DNA of 64,000 nt from Chthoniobacteraceae bacterium. GTDB taxonomy: Bacteria > Verrucomicrobiota > Verrucomicrobiia > Chthoniobacterales > Chthoniobacteraceae. A program made the position numbers and the translations under genes. The number at the start of each line of letters is the position of its first letter. Positions within the stretch are counted from its first letter, which is position 1. Under the pieces are notes generated by a model. It was not told the DNA's origin and ran no database searches. It saw only the letters and a list, made by a program, of their open reading frames with translations. Shown piece after piece: positions 45,472 through 55,900 of the stretch. The DNA is taken from positions 1 to 64,000 of the forward strand of contig JAQGOL010000028.1 of the NCBI GenBank assembly GCA_028293625.1, read 5' to 3'.

Positions 45472-46455
45472 ATGCACCAGATCCCTCCTATCGCCTCACC
45501 GGAAGATCAGGATCAAATTGTCCAGACCATTGAGATGTTTGAGGTGATCGTCGAAGCCAATCCACGGGATTGCCAGTCGATGGAGATCCTTAAGGAAGCC
45601 TATCAGCGCATTGGGCTGCGGGCTGAGACATTGCGCATGTCCCGCAAGCTGGCGGAGACATATGTCGACCTTGGCCAGCTTTCGTCGGCCTTGTTGGAAT
45701 ACGAAGGAATTCTTCAGCTCGACCACGGCAATCCTGAGATCATCCTGGCACTGGGGGAAGTTGAGGAGCGCATGCATCAGTCCGGATTGGTGCCGCAGTT
45801 TTCCAATCCTTCCTCGACGCCGATCAACCTCGATTTTCAAGCCGCGGTCATGGAGTCGAGCGGACTGATGGCCACCACGAGCACCGTGACGCCCTCGACG
45901 GCACGATTTGTCACCAGCGGTTCGCGTGGCGAGGATCTGATTGCATCGTTGACCGATGACGGGAACGATCCGCTGGCCAGATTCCTCGTGCAGCATCGGC
46001 TCGTCAGTGAGGACATTGTCTCATCGGCGCTGCAAATGGTGCAGAAAAAAAACAGGGATCGTCCTCCCACCGGCGTTGCTCTTTCGCTCCTTGGGGAAAT
46101 TTTTCGGCGTGAGGCGGGAGATCCCGAGACAATCCTCTGCAGCATCCTGGACCGCTCGAAGTTTGCCTATATCCCGCTCGAATATTACGACGTGGATCGG
46201 CAGATCGTCAAAATGCTGCCCGAGTCGCTCACCCTTGGCCGGCTGATGGTTCCCTTTGATCTTATCAGCCGCACAATCATGATCGCGACGGTGAATCCGT
46301 TCGATTCGCGCGGCCGGGAAGCCGTACAGCACATGCTCGATTTTAATATTCAATGGCACCTGGCGTCCCCGGCGGCCCTCCTCAAAGTGCTTAGTGAAAC
46401 GTATCGTATTTCTGCCGCAGCCGGTAAAGACGGTGGAATGCGCCTTGCCTCATGA
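45472..46455 (+). CDS. TPR-like and MshEN (GspE N-terminal) domain protein
   Basis: The ATG at 45472 gives 327 residues; a longer frame from 45367 adds an unlikely start. Residues 15-100 form two TPR-like helical pairs (FEVIVEANPRDCQSMEILKE, LSSALLEYEGILQLDHGNPE). Residues 200-320 look like a GspE/PilB N-terminal MshEN domain: FLVQHRLVSEDIVSSALQMV, FAYIPLEYYDVDRQIVKMLP, SLTLGRLMVPFDLISRTIMI. There is no ATPase domain. It overlaps the PilB-type gene by ATGA (46452-46455), so it is probably an accessory or regulatory subunit of that secretion or pilus ATPase, perhaps sensing c-di-GMP as some MshEN domains do. Confidence 0.75.
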   Translation: MHQIPPIASPEDQDQIVQTIEMFEVIVEANPRDCQSMEILKEAYQRIGLRAETLRMSRKLAETYVDLGQLSSALLEYEGILQLDHGNPEIILALGEVEERMHQSGLVPQFSNPSSTPINLDFQAAVMESSGLMATTSTVTPSTARFVTSGSRGEDLIASLTDDGNDPLARFLVQHRLVSEDIVSSALQMVQKKNRDRPPTGVALSLLGEIFRREAGDPETILCSILDRSKFAYIPLEYYDVDRQIVKMLPESLTLGRLMVPFDLISRTIMIATVNPFDSRGREAVQHMLDFNIQWHLASPAALLKVLSETYRISAAAGKDGGMRLAS

Positions 46456-48161
46456 GTGTCAAATCTTTCGGTGAACGCATCGCTGATGTCCTGATCGAGG
46501 ACGGGATCCTGCTGCCAAGCCAGTTGGCAGAGGTGGTCGAGATTCAAAAACAACAGGGCGGCCGGTTGCTTAAACTGCTCACCGACAAAAACTTTGTCAC
46601 CGAGCAGGACATGGTGATTTCCATGGGCCGCTGCCTTGATACACCGCCGGTCAACTTATCCAAGCTCCGGATTCCTGAGGAGGTGCTGGCGCTTGTGCCC
46701 AAGGAAATGGCGCGCGCCTACAAGCTCACACCGGTCTGCAAGCTTGGGAACAAGCTCTTTGTGGCGATGGTTGATCCGCTCAACGTGATCGCGCTGGACG
46801 ATGTGCGGCAGCGCACAAAGCTTGAGATCGTCCCGATGATCACCACCGAGCGCTCGATCACCGAGGCGCTCAGCGGGGTCGGTTCGGCCAGCGCGGCCAT
46901 GGATCAGGTCATCAAGGACGCCACCCAGGCCGATACCGTTGAGGAGGTTAAACAAAAACGCGAGGATATCGACCTTGATCAGCTTGCCGCCGATGGAGAA
47001 GACGCGCCGGTGGTCAAGATCGTCAACCTGATCCTGGTTCAGGCGTTGCGTGAAAAAGCGTCCGATATCCATATCGAGCCGTTCGAGAAAATCCTCAAGC
47101 TGCGGTACCGCGTTGACGGAAACCTCATTGAAGCGAGCTCACCGCCCAAGGCGCTCCAGCTCCCGATCGCCTCGCGTATCAAAATTCTCGCCGGTCTCGA
47201 CATTTCCGAACGCCGGCTGCCGCAGGATGGCCGGTTCCGGATTCGTGTTTCGGGCAAGGAAGTCGATTTGCGTATCTCGATTCTGCCGACGGTTTACGGG
47301 GAAAAAATCGTCATTCGTCTGCTCGATAAAGGCGCGTTAAGCGGCAGCATCGAGCAGCTTGGGATGGACGAATACACGCAGGCCATCTTCAAAAAAGCGG
47401 TCGACGCTCCGCATGGGATGATCCTCGTCACGGGCCCGACCGGTTCGGGAAAAACGACCACGCTTTATTCGGTGCTCAGCGAACTTAATAATCCCGAATA
47501 CAACATCGTCACAGTCGAAGACCCGATCGAGTATCAGCTCTCCGGTATCAATCAGGTGGCTGTGAAATCCGAGATCGGACTCGGATTTGCCGAGGCGCTC
47601 CGTTCCATTCTGCGTCAGGATCCGGATATTGTCATGATCGGTGAGATTCGCGATAACGAGACGGCCGACATCGCGGTCAAAGCGGCGTTGACGGGTCATC
47701 AGGTGCTTTCCACGCTTCACACCAACGATGCCGCGGGCGCCATCACCCGTCTCGATGATATGGGCATCGAGCCGTTTTTGATCTCATCCTCCATCCTGCT
47801 CACCTGCGCCCAACGGCTTGTCCGGCGCGTCTGCCAGAATTGCCGCGAGGAATTCTCCCCCGAGCCCGAGCTTTTTATTAAGCTCGGAATGGAGCCCGAG
47901 GAAGGGACGACGTTTTATCACGGGGCCGGTTGCGACCGCTGCAAACGGCGCGGTTACATGGGCCGTGCGGCAATCATTGAAGTATTGCCCGTGTCCGAAG
48001 CGATCCGGCGTCTGATCGTCAAGCGCGCTTCCGCCGCAGTGATCAAAGCCCAGGCGCTTACCGAAGGAATGCGTTCACTGCGCATGGTGGGAATCGCCAA
48101 GGCGCGCGAAGGAATCACCACTTTGGAAGAGGTTCTTGCCGTGACGGCCGAGGATCATTGA
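46452..48161 (+). CDS. pilB: Type II secretion / type IV pilus assembly ATPase (GspE/PilB family)
   Basis: A 569-residue secretion ATPase with an N-terminal MshEN domain (FGERIADVLIEDGILLPSQL, PVNLSKLRIPEEVLALVPKE) and a C-terminal AAA-like motor: KASDIHIEPFEKILKLRYRV, Walker A LVTGPTGSGKTTTLYSVLSE, Asp box YNIVTVEDPIEYQLSGINQV, Walker B ILRQDPDIVMIGEIRDNETA, and His box TGHQVLSTLHTNDAAGAITR. Four cysteines near CQNC...CDRCKRRGYMGR form the zinc-binding C-domain. It drives pilus assembly or type II secretion. The rest of the machine is not in the window; the prepilin at 30552 may be a substrate. Confidence 0.93.
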   Translation: MSVKSFGERIADVLIEDGILLPSQLAEVVEIQKQQGGRLLKLLTDKNFVTEQDMVISMGRCLDTPPVNLSKLRIPEEVLALVPKEMARAYKLTPVCKLGNKLFVAMVDPLNVIALDDVRQRTKLEIVPMITTERSITEALSGVGSASAAMDQVIKDATQADTVEEVKQKREDIDLDQLAADGEDAPVVKIVNLILVQALREKASDIHIEPFEKILKLRYRVDGNLIEASSPPKALQLPIASRIKILAGLDISERRLPQDGRFRIRVSGKEVDLRISILPTVYGEKIVIRLLDKGALSGSIEQLGMDEYTQAIFKKAVDAPHGMILVTGPTGSGKTTTLYSVLSELNNPEYNIVTVEDPIEYQLSGINQVAVKSEIGLGFAEALRSILRQDPDIVMIGEIRDNETADIAVKAALTGHQVLSTLHTNDAAGAITRLDDMGIEPFLISSSILLTCAQRLVRRVCQNCREEFSPEPELFIKLGMEPEEGTTFYHGAGCDRCKRRGYMGRAAIIEVLPVSEAIRRLIVKRASAAVIKAQALTEGMRSLRMVGIAKAREGITTLEEVLAVTAEDH

Positions 48162-48197
48162 AGAATTTTCAGTGCCCTCATAAGGCAATGGCAGCCG

Positions 48198-48779
48198 TTA
48201 CGCGAAAAAGTGCTTCCAGTCTTTCACGTCATGGTGGTTGCGGATCAGCACGCTGGCAGGCACCACGCGTGGAGTAAAAGGTTGCCTGCGCAGTCGCAGA
48301 CCAGCTTCGTGCGGGAGACGGTCGGCTTTGCGCGAGTTTACTTCGCGGTGCGCCAGCACGCAGTTCTCCCATGAAGACTTGCCGCCGCGGGAGCGCGGAA
48401 TGACGTGATCGATGTTGCCTTCCTTGGGTGAGAGCGTGCGGCCCGTGTATTGGCAGACCCCGCCGTCTCGCTCCCAAATGCCACGCGCCCCAAAGCACGG
48501 GCGGCGGAGCGGGATCTTGGCGTAACGGGCCGCGACTACGACCGTCGGCACTCGCACGGCACCGCGAGGCGTGTTCACGGCATTATCCTGCTCACGCAGA
48601 GGCAACCTGATCCAATCGTCCCAGCGCACCGGGATGATGTATTCATTGCTCCGCACATCCAGCGCGGTGGCAGCGCCGGCGACCAACATGCAAAACGCTT
48701 CCGCGGGTGTCTTTACATGGATCGCCTGCCAATGCCGGTTCAGCACAAGCACGGTTGATTTGTGGAGGATCTCATTCAT
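48198..48779 (-). CDS. HNH endonuclease family protein
   Basis: The ATG at 48779 gives 193 residues beginning MNEILHKSTVLVLNRHWQAI. A GTG at 48878 would extend it by 33 residues encoded by tRNA-like sequence, which is unlikely. The N-terminal part resembles the common stand-alone HNH proteins (VRWDDWIRLP, RVPTVVVAARYAKIPLR). The nuclease core is CQYTGRTLSPKEGNIDHVIP, RSRGGKSSWENCVLAHREVN, NSRKADRLPHEAGLRLRR, with the H in DHV, N in ENC and H in AHR. Such proteins occur widely; DNA nicking is expected, role unknown. Confidence 0.85.
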   Translation of the reverse strand: MNEILHKSTVLVLNRHWQAIHVKTPAEAFCMLVAGAATALDVRSNEYIIPVRWDDWIRLPLREQDNAVNTPRGAVRVPTVVVAARYAKIPLRRPCFGARGIWERDGGVCQYTGRTLSPKEGNIDHVIPRSRGGKSSWENCVLAHREVNSRKADRLPHEAGLRLRRQPFTPRVVPASVLIRNHHDVKDWKHFFA

Positions 48780-48830
48780 TGGAAGTGGATTGTCGTTGCG
48801 GACGTCAGCCCGAAATGAGCACGCGCCCCG

Positions 48831-48878
48831 GATCTTCTGGTTCACAGCCAGAGACTCTAACTCTTGAGCTACGGCCAC
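48831..48878 (-). pseudogene. 5' two-thirds of a tRNA-His (GTG anticodon), truncated
   Basis: Read on the minus strand from 48878: GTGGCCG acceptor 5' strand, TA, D arm GCTC-AAGAGTTA-GAGT, then a perfect 5-bp anticodon stem TCTGG/CCAGA around loop CTGTGAA, which contains anticodon GTG for histidine, then AGATC. The T arm and acceptor 3' strand (expected CGGCCAC) are missing; the sequence runs into CGGGGCGCGTGC without pairing. It reads in frame into the HNH gene. It is either a tRNA pseudogene, an integration scar, or a tRNA-like leader. Confidence 0.55.
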
Positions 48879-48950
48879 AGCTTCTCCTTACTCGGAAATT
48901 CCGGCCTCTTGCGGCCTTGTACAGTTAACGGGTCCGTTCTGAATTACTCG

Positions 48951-49002
48951 TAATCTTAATCTCCTCATGCGCGCAGGATTGCGGTTAAGATTAAGATTAA
49001 GA
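48951..49002. repeat. TAATCTTAATC palindromic repeat, copy 1
   Basis: TAATCTTAATC at 48951-48961 and GTTAAGATTAAGATTAAGA at 48984-49002 are inverse complements around a 22-base loop. Three similar elements lie at 49703-49736, 57845-57875 and 60769-60830. Confidence 0.6.
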
Positions 49003-49070
49003 GTAAGAAACAAGAATGGAGAAATCAGGCAATGCAGGGCCGTTAGCTAGTCATCAAAAGATCGACTCGC

Positions 49071-49199
49071 TTGACAGTTACTCCGGGAGTTGTAACCGTT
49101 ATTGCCGGTCGCTAACTCACAGGCGTCTCCGCTAGGGACTTATCTGGATTGGTGATCGATTCCGCCCCGTCGTCAGTTGGCGCTGACGGCGGGGTTTTT
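49071..49199 (+). ncRNA. Candidate small RNA with its own promoter-like box and terminator
   Basis: TTGACA at 49071-49076 matches a -35 box exactly; the -10 16-17 bases on (TAACCG/AACCGT) is poor. GTTAC and GTAAC at 49077-49095 form a small inverted repeat. About 95 bases later a terminator follows (49165-49199). No open frame fits. The RNA is a proposal from these landmarks only. Confidence 0.3.
49165..49199 (+). terminator. Rho-independent terminator
   Basis: CCCCGTCGTCAG (49165-49176) pairs with CTGACGGCGGGG (49183-49194) over 12 bp with one G-T wobble and a 6-base loop, followed by TTTTT. No protein gene precedes it on this strand within 1 kb, so it terminates either an RNA gene or transcripts from pilB. 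Confidence 0.75.
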
Positions 49200-49702
49200 A
49201 TCGTCCGCGTGGTGGCTTAAATTGGAGATTTTATGTTTGGTTGGTTGCGGCAGCCACCAGGGCTGCGGGTTGGAAAGAAACGAGCGCATCACCCGAAAAC
49301 GAAGAACCCCGCTTGCTTTGGAGGCGAGCAGGGTTCTCGAAAAATCGATGATCTATATAAGATCCTGAACTACCTACCTGCCTCCCTGGTAAAATCGTGT
49401 CGTGTAAAACTCGGTATCCGATTAATCGATTCCGCTCCGGGAACGAGCTTGTTACTGAACCGCAATAGCTCCCCGCAATGCAACCGTGCGGTCGCTAACG
49501 GATAGTTTGAATATGTGCGGGATGATTTCATCGGCGGCGGATCTATTGCTTGATATTCCCATGGTATTGAATGGTCAACTATCAAGTTGGAATTGTTTCG
49601 TGATAGTTATTCCCGCGAACTAGACAGAGCATATCTCAGGCTTCTACTGTCAATTCGATGTATGCCGCGCCAAATATGGGAGCCACCTTCCGCTCCCCCT
49701 CG

Positions 49703-49736
49703 TAATCTTAATCCTCCGGTCACAGGAGAATTAAAA
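49703..49736. repeat. TAATCTTAATC palindromic repeat, copy 2
   Basis: TAATCTTAATCCTCC followed by GGAGAATTAAA forms an imperfect inverted repeat related to the copy at 48951. It lies about 235 bases before the RCC1 gene start. Confidence 0.5.
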
Positions 49737-49970
49737 GCGCGCTTTCAAAGTACTTCCGCCTGGCCTCCTTTTCCATTTAACGGTGATACGTTCCAAACGC
49801 CAAGTCGTGCATCTGATTACTCATGGACGACGGCACACCAACAGGTTAACAGACAATCTACCCACGCCCACCGAAATGAGCTTCTGCTTCCCTCTGTATT
49901 TCACGTTGCAATGATTATCCCACACCCGGCTCGCGCGGCGTGCCAGCCGCCGCACGGCGCCTCCGCATCT

Positions 49971-52900
49971 ATGGAGCGGCGCCTTTTTCTGATTGGACGC
50001 ATCCTTCTGCTCTTTGCGCTTGCATTCCTATGGGTGCGGCCCTGTCAGGCCGATCTCACAGCGACTTTTAATTCGGCAACCGATGTGCCCATCACGGCGG
50101 GAAGTTTTTCGGCGGCGGGCGCGATCTTCAACGCCAGCCTCGATTTCGCCCCGCCGACCGGCACGACTTTAATGGTGGTGAAGAACACCGGGCTGGGTTT
50201 CATCAACGGCACGTTTACGAATCTGGCGCAGGGGCAGGCGGTAACGCTGGGCTACGACGGGATCAATTACCGGTTCATCGCGAATTACTACGGCGGCTCA
50301 GGCAACGATCTGGTGCTCCAATGGGCCAAAACCAAGCCGATTGCGTGGGGTTATAACAACAAGGGCCAACTCGGCGATAACAGCACGACAGACCGGTTCA
50401 TTCCGGTGGATGTGATTTCGACCGGAGTGCTCGCAGGCAAGTCAATCGTTGCGATGGCTGCAGGCGGAACCCATAGTCTTGCATTGTGCTCCGACAGCAC
50501 GCTGGCGGGTTGGGGTGACAATTCTTACGGTCAGTTGGGCAACGACAGCACGACACCAAGCAGTGCACCGGTGCTGGTAAACATGGCCGGGGTGCTTGCT
50601 GGTAAGAGCGTGGTGGCTATCGCTTCGAGTGGGGGTCACAACCTGGTATTGTGCTCCGACGGGACACTGGCAGCCTGGGGCGCCAACGACTCGGGGCAGC
50701 TGGGTAACAACGACACGATAGTCAGACTGCTCCCAACGGCCGTGGAAACCTCAGGCGTGCTTGCAGGCAAAACAATCATTGCCGTGGCCGCGGGTGGCTC
50801 TCACAACCTGGCACTCTGTTCAGATGGCACAGTTGCGGCCTGGGGAGAAAATTTTGCCGGTCAGCTGGGAAATAACAGCACGGTGAGCAGTCCGGTGCCG
50901 GTTGCGGTGAACGTCGCAGGCTTGCTCGCCGGCAAGAAGGTTGTCGCGATCTCGGCCGGCATTTTTCACAGTCTGGCGCTCTGTTCCGATGGCACCCTTG
51001 CGACGTGGGGAAGCAACAGCGACGGCCAATTGGGCGACGGCAATTCCTTCAACAGATCCACGCCGGTCGAGGTGATTAACGCTGGCGCGCTTCGAGGCAA
51101 GACGGTTGTGGCCATGGCGGCTGGTGGTTTTCACAGCCTGGCATTGTGCTCGGATGGCACGCTGGCTGCCTGGGGACGAAACAGCGACGGCCAATTAGGA
51201 AACAGAAACGTCACGCAATCCAATGTTGCAGTGGAGGTCTATTCGGCCGGCTTGCTCGCGGGCAAAACGATTGTTTCCCTGGTTCCGGGCGTGAATCACA
51301 ATCTGGTGCGCTGTTCAGACGGCACGGTCGCGGCCTGGGGCGACAATTCCTTGGGAGAATTGGGCAACAACAACGTGCCCTGGAGCTTGGAACCGGTAGC
51401 GGTGAGCAGCACCCCTTTACGCAGCGGCGAACAGTATGCGGCTGTTTTCGGCGGCTACGCTCATTCCCTCGGCCTGGTGACGTTGCCGCTTGCGCTGGCG
51501 GTCACGACCCTTGATGCAACGGCTATTATGAAAACAGGCGCCACTTTGCATGGTGCCGTTAATCCGGAAGGCCGCACTGCCACCGCGCGCCTCGAGTACG
51601 GCACCGATACCAGCTACGGCAGCAGTGTCAGCGTCACCTTTTCTCCTGTCGACGGTTTTGATGCACAGAACGTGAGTGCCACTTTGAGCGGCCTTGCGCC
51701 CGGAACCACTTATCACTATCGGATTCGGGCCACGAACGCAGTTACCACCGTCACCGGTACGGACCGCATCTTCACCACCGATGCCACTGTCACCGATGTC
51801 GCCGGGACCTTTCATTCCGCGGCTGATGTGCTGGTCACGGCGGGCAGTTTTTCAGCTGCTGGAGCGGCGTTTAACGTGACATTGAATTTCGCGCCGCCAC
51901 CGGGAACAAATCTGATGGTAATAAGGAGCACCGGACCACGTTTCATCGATGGGACGTTCGCCAATCTGGCACAGGGGCAGGTGATTACGCTGGTGTACGG
52001 CGGGATCAACTATCAATTCATCGCCAATTACTACGGAGGCTCGGGCAACGATCTCGTTCTCCAATGGGCCAAAACAAGGCCGGTTGCGTGGGGATACAAT
52101 GGCAACGGCCAGGTCGGCGACAACAGCACGACAGACCGGTTGATCCCGGTCAATATACTTGCGAGCGGTGTTCTCTCGGACAAAACCGTTGTCACGATGG
52201 CCGCCGGGGCGGATCACAGTCTGGCATTATGCTCCGACGGCACGCTCGCGGCGTGGGGCAGCAATTCCTGGGGACAATTGGGCGACAAGGCCCCACCCGC
52301 GTCGAAGAGGGTGCCGGTCGCGGTGAACACTTCCGGAGTTCTTTCAGGCAAGACGATCATCGCGGTGGCGGCAGGCAGTTTTTACAGTCTGGCTCTATGC
52401 TCCGACGGCACGGTGGCGGCCTGGGGGATCAACAATAATGGCCAGCTTGGTAACAACACCACGAGTGGTAGCGTCGTGCCGGTGGCGGTGAATACCGAGG
52501 GCGCGCTCGCAGGCAAGACCGTTGTGGCGATCGCGGCCGGAAATGATTTCAGCCTGGCACTCTGTTCCGACGGTACGGTGGTGGCTTGGGGAGATAATGG
52601 CAGTGGTGAGCTTGGCAACAACAACGGGATTGATAGCTTGGTGCCGGTGGCGGTGAACACTGCTGGCGCACTTGCCGGCAAGGTGGTTGTGGCCATCTCC
52701 GCAGGTTATCAGCAGAGTCTGGCTCTCTGCTCAGACGGCACGGTGGCGGGTTGGGGAAAATTTCTTGGCTCATACAATCTGGTGCCTGTGGTGATTAATA
52801 CCGCAGGTGTTTTTGCAGAAAAATCAGTTGCCGCGTTGGTGGCTGGCTATGGCCATAATATCGCGCTTTGTTCCGATGGGGCGCTGGCGGCTTGGGGAAA

Positions 52901-55900
52901 CAACGGGAGCGGTCAGTTGGGCGACAATACTTTGACCGACAAGGGCGTGCCGGTTGCGGTTAATACAGCTGGCGTACTCGCGGACCGGAGGGTTGTGGCG
53001 GTGGCGGCAGGTTCTTATCACAGTCTGGCCCTTTGTTTCGACGGCACGCTGGCGGGATGGGGTTCAAATGAGTATGGGCAACTGGGCAAAGACGGCACGA
53101 CCCGCACTTCCGCTCCGGTCGAAATAAGCCGCATTCCTTCGGAAAACAGGGAGCGATACGCAGCCGTTTTCAGCGGCTCCACTGCTCGTCACAGCCTTGG
53201 CCTGATTGCTTCGCATGCGCCCTGTGTGCTCACCAATCTCGCGGTGACAAATTATTTTCCAACCGGCGTTACTTTGAACGGAACGGTTAAACCGGATGGC
53301 AGCCCCACGACCGCACAGTTTGAATATGGCACCACCCCTAGCTACGGCAGCAACGCCAGCGTGACACTCTCACCCAATAACGGACTGAGCGTTCAAAACG
53401 TGAGCGCAAGCCTGAGCGGCCTCATGCCCGGCACAATCTATCATTACAGGCTGACTGCCACGAGTGCCCTTGGCGCGGTCATCGGCACGGCGGATGGCAC
53501 CTTCACCACTTCCCGCGATGTAGCCGGGACTTATCATTCGGCGGCCGATCTGCCCGCCACGTTCGAGAGTTTTTCCGCCGGAGGAGCAATGCTCAGCATC
53601 AGCCTCAATTTTGCTCCGCCCGTTGGCACAAATCTGATGGTGGTAAAGAATACCGGACTTGGCTTCATCGGTGGCACATTCACCAACCTCGCGCAGGGGC
53701 AGGTGGTGACGCTGAGCTATAACAGGGTCGACTACCGGTTCATCGCAAATTACTTTGGAGGCTCGGGCAACGACCTCGTGCTTCAATGGGCTGCCGCCAG
53801 GCTGGTTGCCTGGGGAGATGACTCGGCCGGACAACTTGGCGATTTCAGCACATCTAGACCGTATGCGCCTGTCGACGTTTTCTCCACCGGTGCGCTTGCG
53901 GGCCGGACTGTGATCTCGGTATCTGCGGGCGGCGCCCACACGCTTGCATTGTGCTCGGACGGCGCCCTCTTTGCGTGGGGTAATAACAGCGGCGGCCAGT
54001 TCGGTAATAATAGCATCGCAAGCAAATCGGAGCCCGTGGCGGTCACTGCCACTGGGGCCCTTGCCGGCAAAACCATTGTCGCCACGACCGCAGGGCAGCG
54101 TCATAGTCTGGCGCTCTGCTCGGATGGCACAGTTGCCGCCTGGGGATTTAATTCTTCCGGCGAACTTGGAAACAACAGTCTAAACCAGAGCTTGGTACCG
54201 GTGCCGGTATTCACGGCCGGTGTGCTGTCAGGCAAAATGATCGTGGCGGTGGCCGCGGGCGATTCCCACAGCCTGGCGTTATGCGCGGATGGCACGGTTG
54301 TTACCTGGGGCGCCAACGGCTTCGGCCAGTTGGGAACGGGGAGTTCCTTTCCATTCAATACCACGACCCCGAGCCAGGTGCCGGTGGAAGTGGTTGCCAG
54401 CGGTGTGCTCTCAGGCAAGAAGGTGGTAGCCATTGCAGCCGGCAGTTTTCACAATCTGGCACTTTGCTCTGATGGCACAGTTGTTGCCTGGGGCGCAAAC
54501 AGCGCGGGTCAGCTTGGCAATGACGTTTTCTCCACCGGCAACGGTTATGTCCCGGTAGAAGTCAATACGACGGGTGTGCTCTTCGGTAAAACAGTTGTCG
54601 CCGTGGCGGCTGGCGGCTCTCACAGTCTCGCGCTCTGTTCCGATGGCACGCTGGCAACGTGGGGCGCCAACAACTATGGCCAGTTAGGAATAGGTAATAA
54701 GGTCCTTTCCCGTGTGCCGATGGCTGTAATTACGAGCGGGGCGCTTGCGGGTAAGACAATTGCAACCATGGCTGCGGGGCTGTCACATAGCCTTGTGCGC
54801 TGTTCGGATGGAACGGTCGTGCTATGGGGCAATAATAAAAATGGTCAATTAAGTAACAGGAACATATCGGAAAGCACGGTGCCTGTGAAGCTCACTGACT
54901 GGCTCGCAGTCCAGGGCGACCGCTACGTTGCACTTTTTACCGGCCCACTCGCTCTTCATAACTTGGGTCTCAATAGTTCATCGCCTATTCCGGAGATCAG
55001 CATGTATTCGCCGACATTTCCTGGCAATGGCAGCGTCACGCTCGTTGGCAGCATCAATCCCAATGGCGGCAGCGTTATCACCGCGTTTGATTACGGTCTT
55101 AACTCGGCCTACGACACGACCGTCTCGGGGGTCCCTGCCACTGTAACCGGTAACACCAGCACTATTGTGAGGGCCAGCCTCCCCGTCCTCCTTCCAAAGA
55201 CCACATACTATTACAGGCTCCGCGCCATTAACTTCGACCGCATCACCATTGGGCAGGAGTTAAGCTTTACCACACCCGCCGACACCTACGGCCCTTTTGC
55301 TGGAACGATGACGCTTACTCCCGGTGCAAGAGTGGACGCGGGTGGCCCCCTCACGCTGGCCTTTGCCGGGTGGACCGACCCAAGCCCGCCGCTTACTTAT
55401 TCAGTGCTCATCGATGATGTTGTAGTATCCGCGCCGGATGCATCCGTTTTTCGCAATCTCAGCGCTCCGGTAAACGCGGGCGCTTACACATTAAAGGGCC
55501 GTGTCTCTGATGCGCTTGGGAATTTTACGGAAGTCATCCGCAATTTCACGGTCAACACCGCACAGGAAAGCTGGCGGACGCTCCACTTCAATACCGCTCA
55601 GGATGCGGGTGCCGCCGCCGACATGGCCGACCCGGATGGGGACGGGACGAACAATCGCCTGGAGTATATCGCGGGGCTGCTGCCAACGAACCCACTCTCG
55701 CATTTCGATGTGCGTGTTGAAACGGTTCCGGGAAAGGGAGACCAGAAGGCGATCATCTTCAGCCCGCTCATCGACGGCCGCACTTACAGCGTCAAATACA
55801 AGGCGAACCTGACCGATGAGACCTGGAGCGCTTTAACCGACATCAAAACGAGCGACAATGGGAGCGAGCGAACCGTCACCGATCTCTCCGCTGGCGCCGG

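Larger units (their letters stand above)
48780..49970. other. Long noncoding stretch between HNH gene and RCC1 protein
   Basis: Nearly 1.2 kb without a supported gene. From left to right it holds a truncated tRNA-His sequence (48831-48878, minus), a TAATCTTAATC palindrome (48951-49002), a possible small RNA ending at a terminator (49071-49199), a hairpin AACCCCGCTTGC/GCGAGCAGGGTT at about 49304-49334, and a second palindrome (49703-49736). Three words of 8-11 bases occur twice: ATCGATTCCGC (49155, 49425), CGGTCGCTAAC (49106, 49489) and CTCCGGGA (49081, 49435). Open frames on both strands look random. Confidence 0.55.

Noticed and set aside
49141-49170. Possible tRNA T-arm look-alike GGTGATCGATTCCGCC
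   Set aside because: No 5-bp T stem and no acceptor strand or anticodon arm upstream.
49233-49505. 90-residue plus-strand frame as a gene
   Set aside because: No homologous motif, no ribosome-binding site, and composition looks random.
49587-49970. N-terminal extension of the RCC1 protein by 128 residues
   Set aside because: It would put a signal peptide in the middle of the protein and the extension has no domain; the ATG at 49971 fits.
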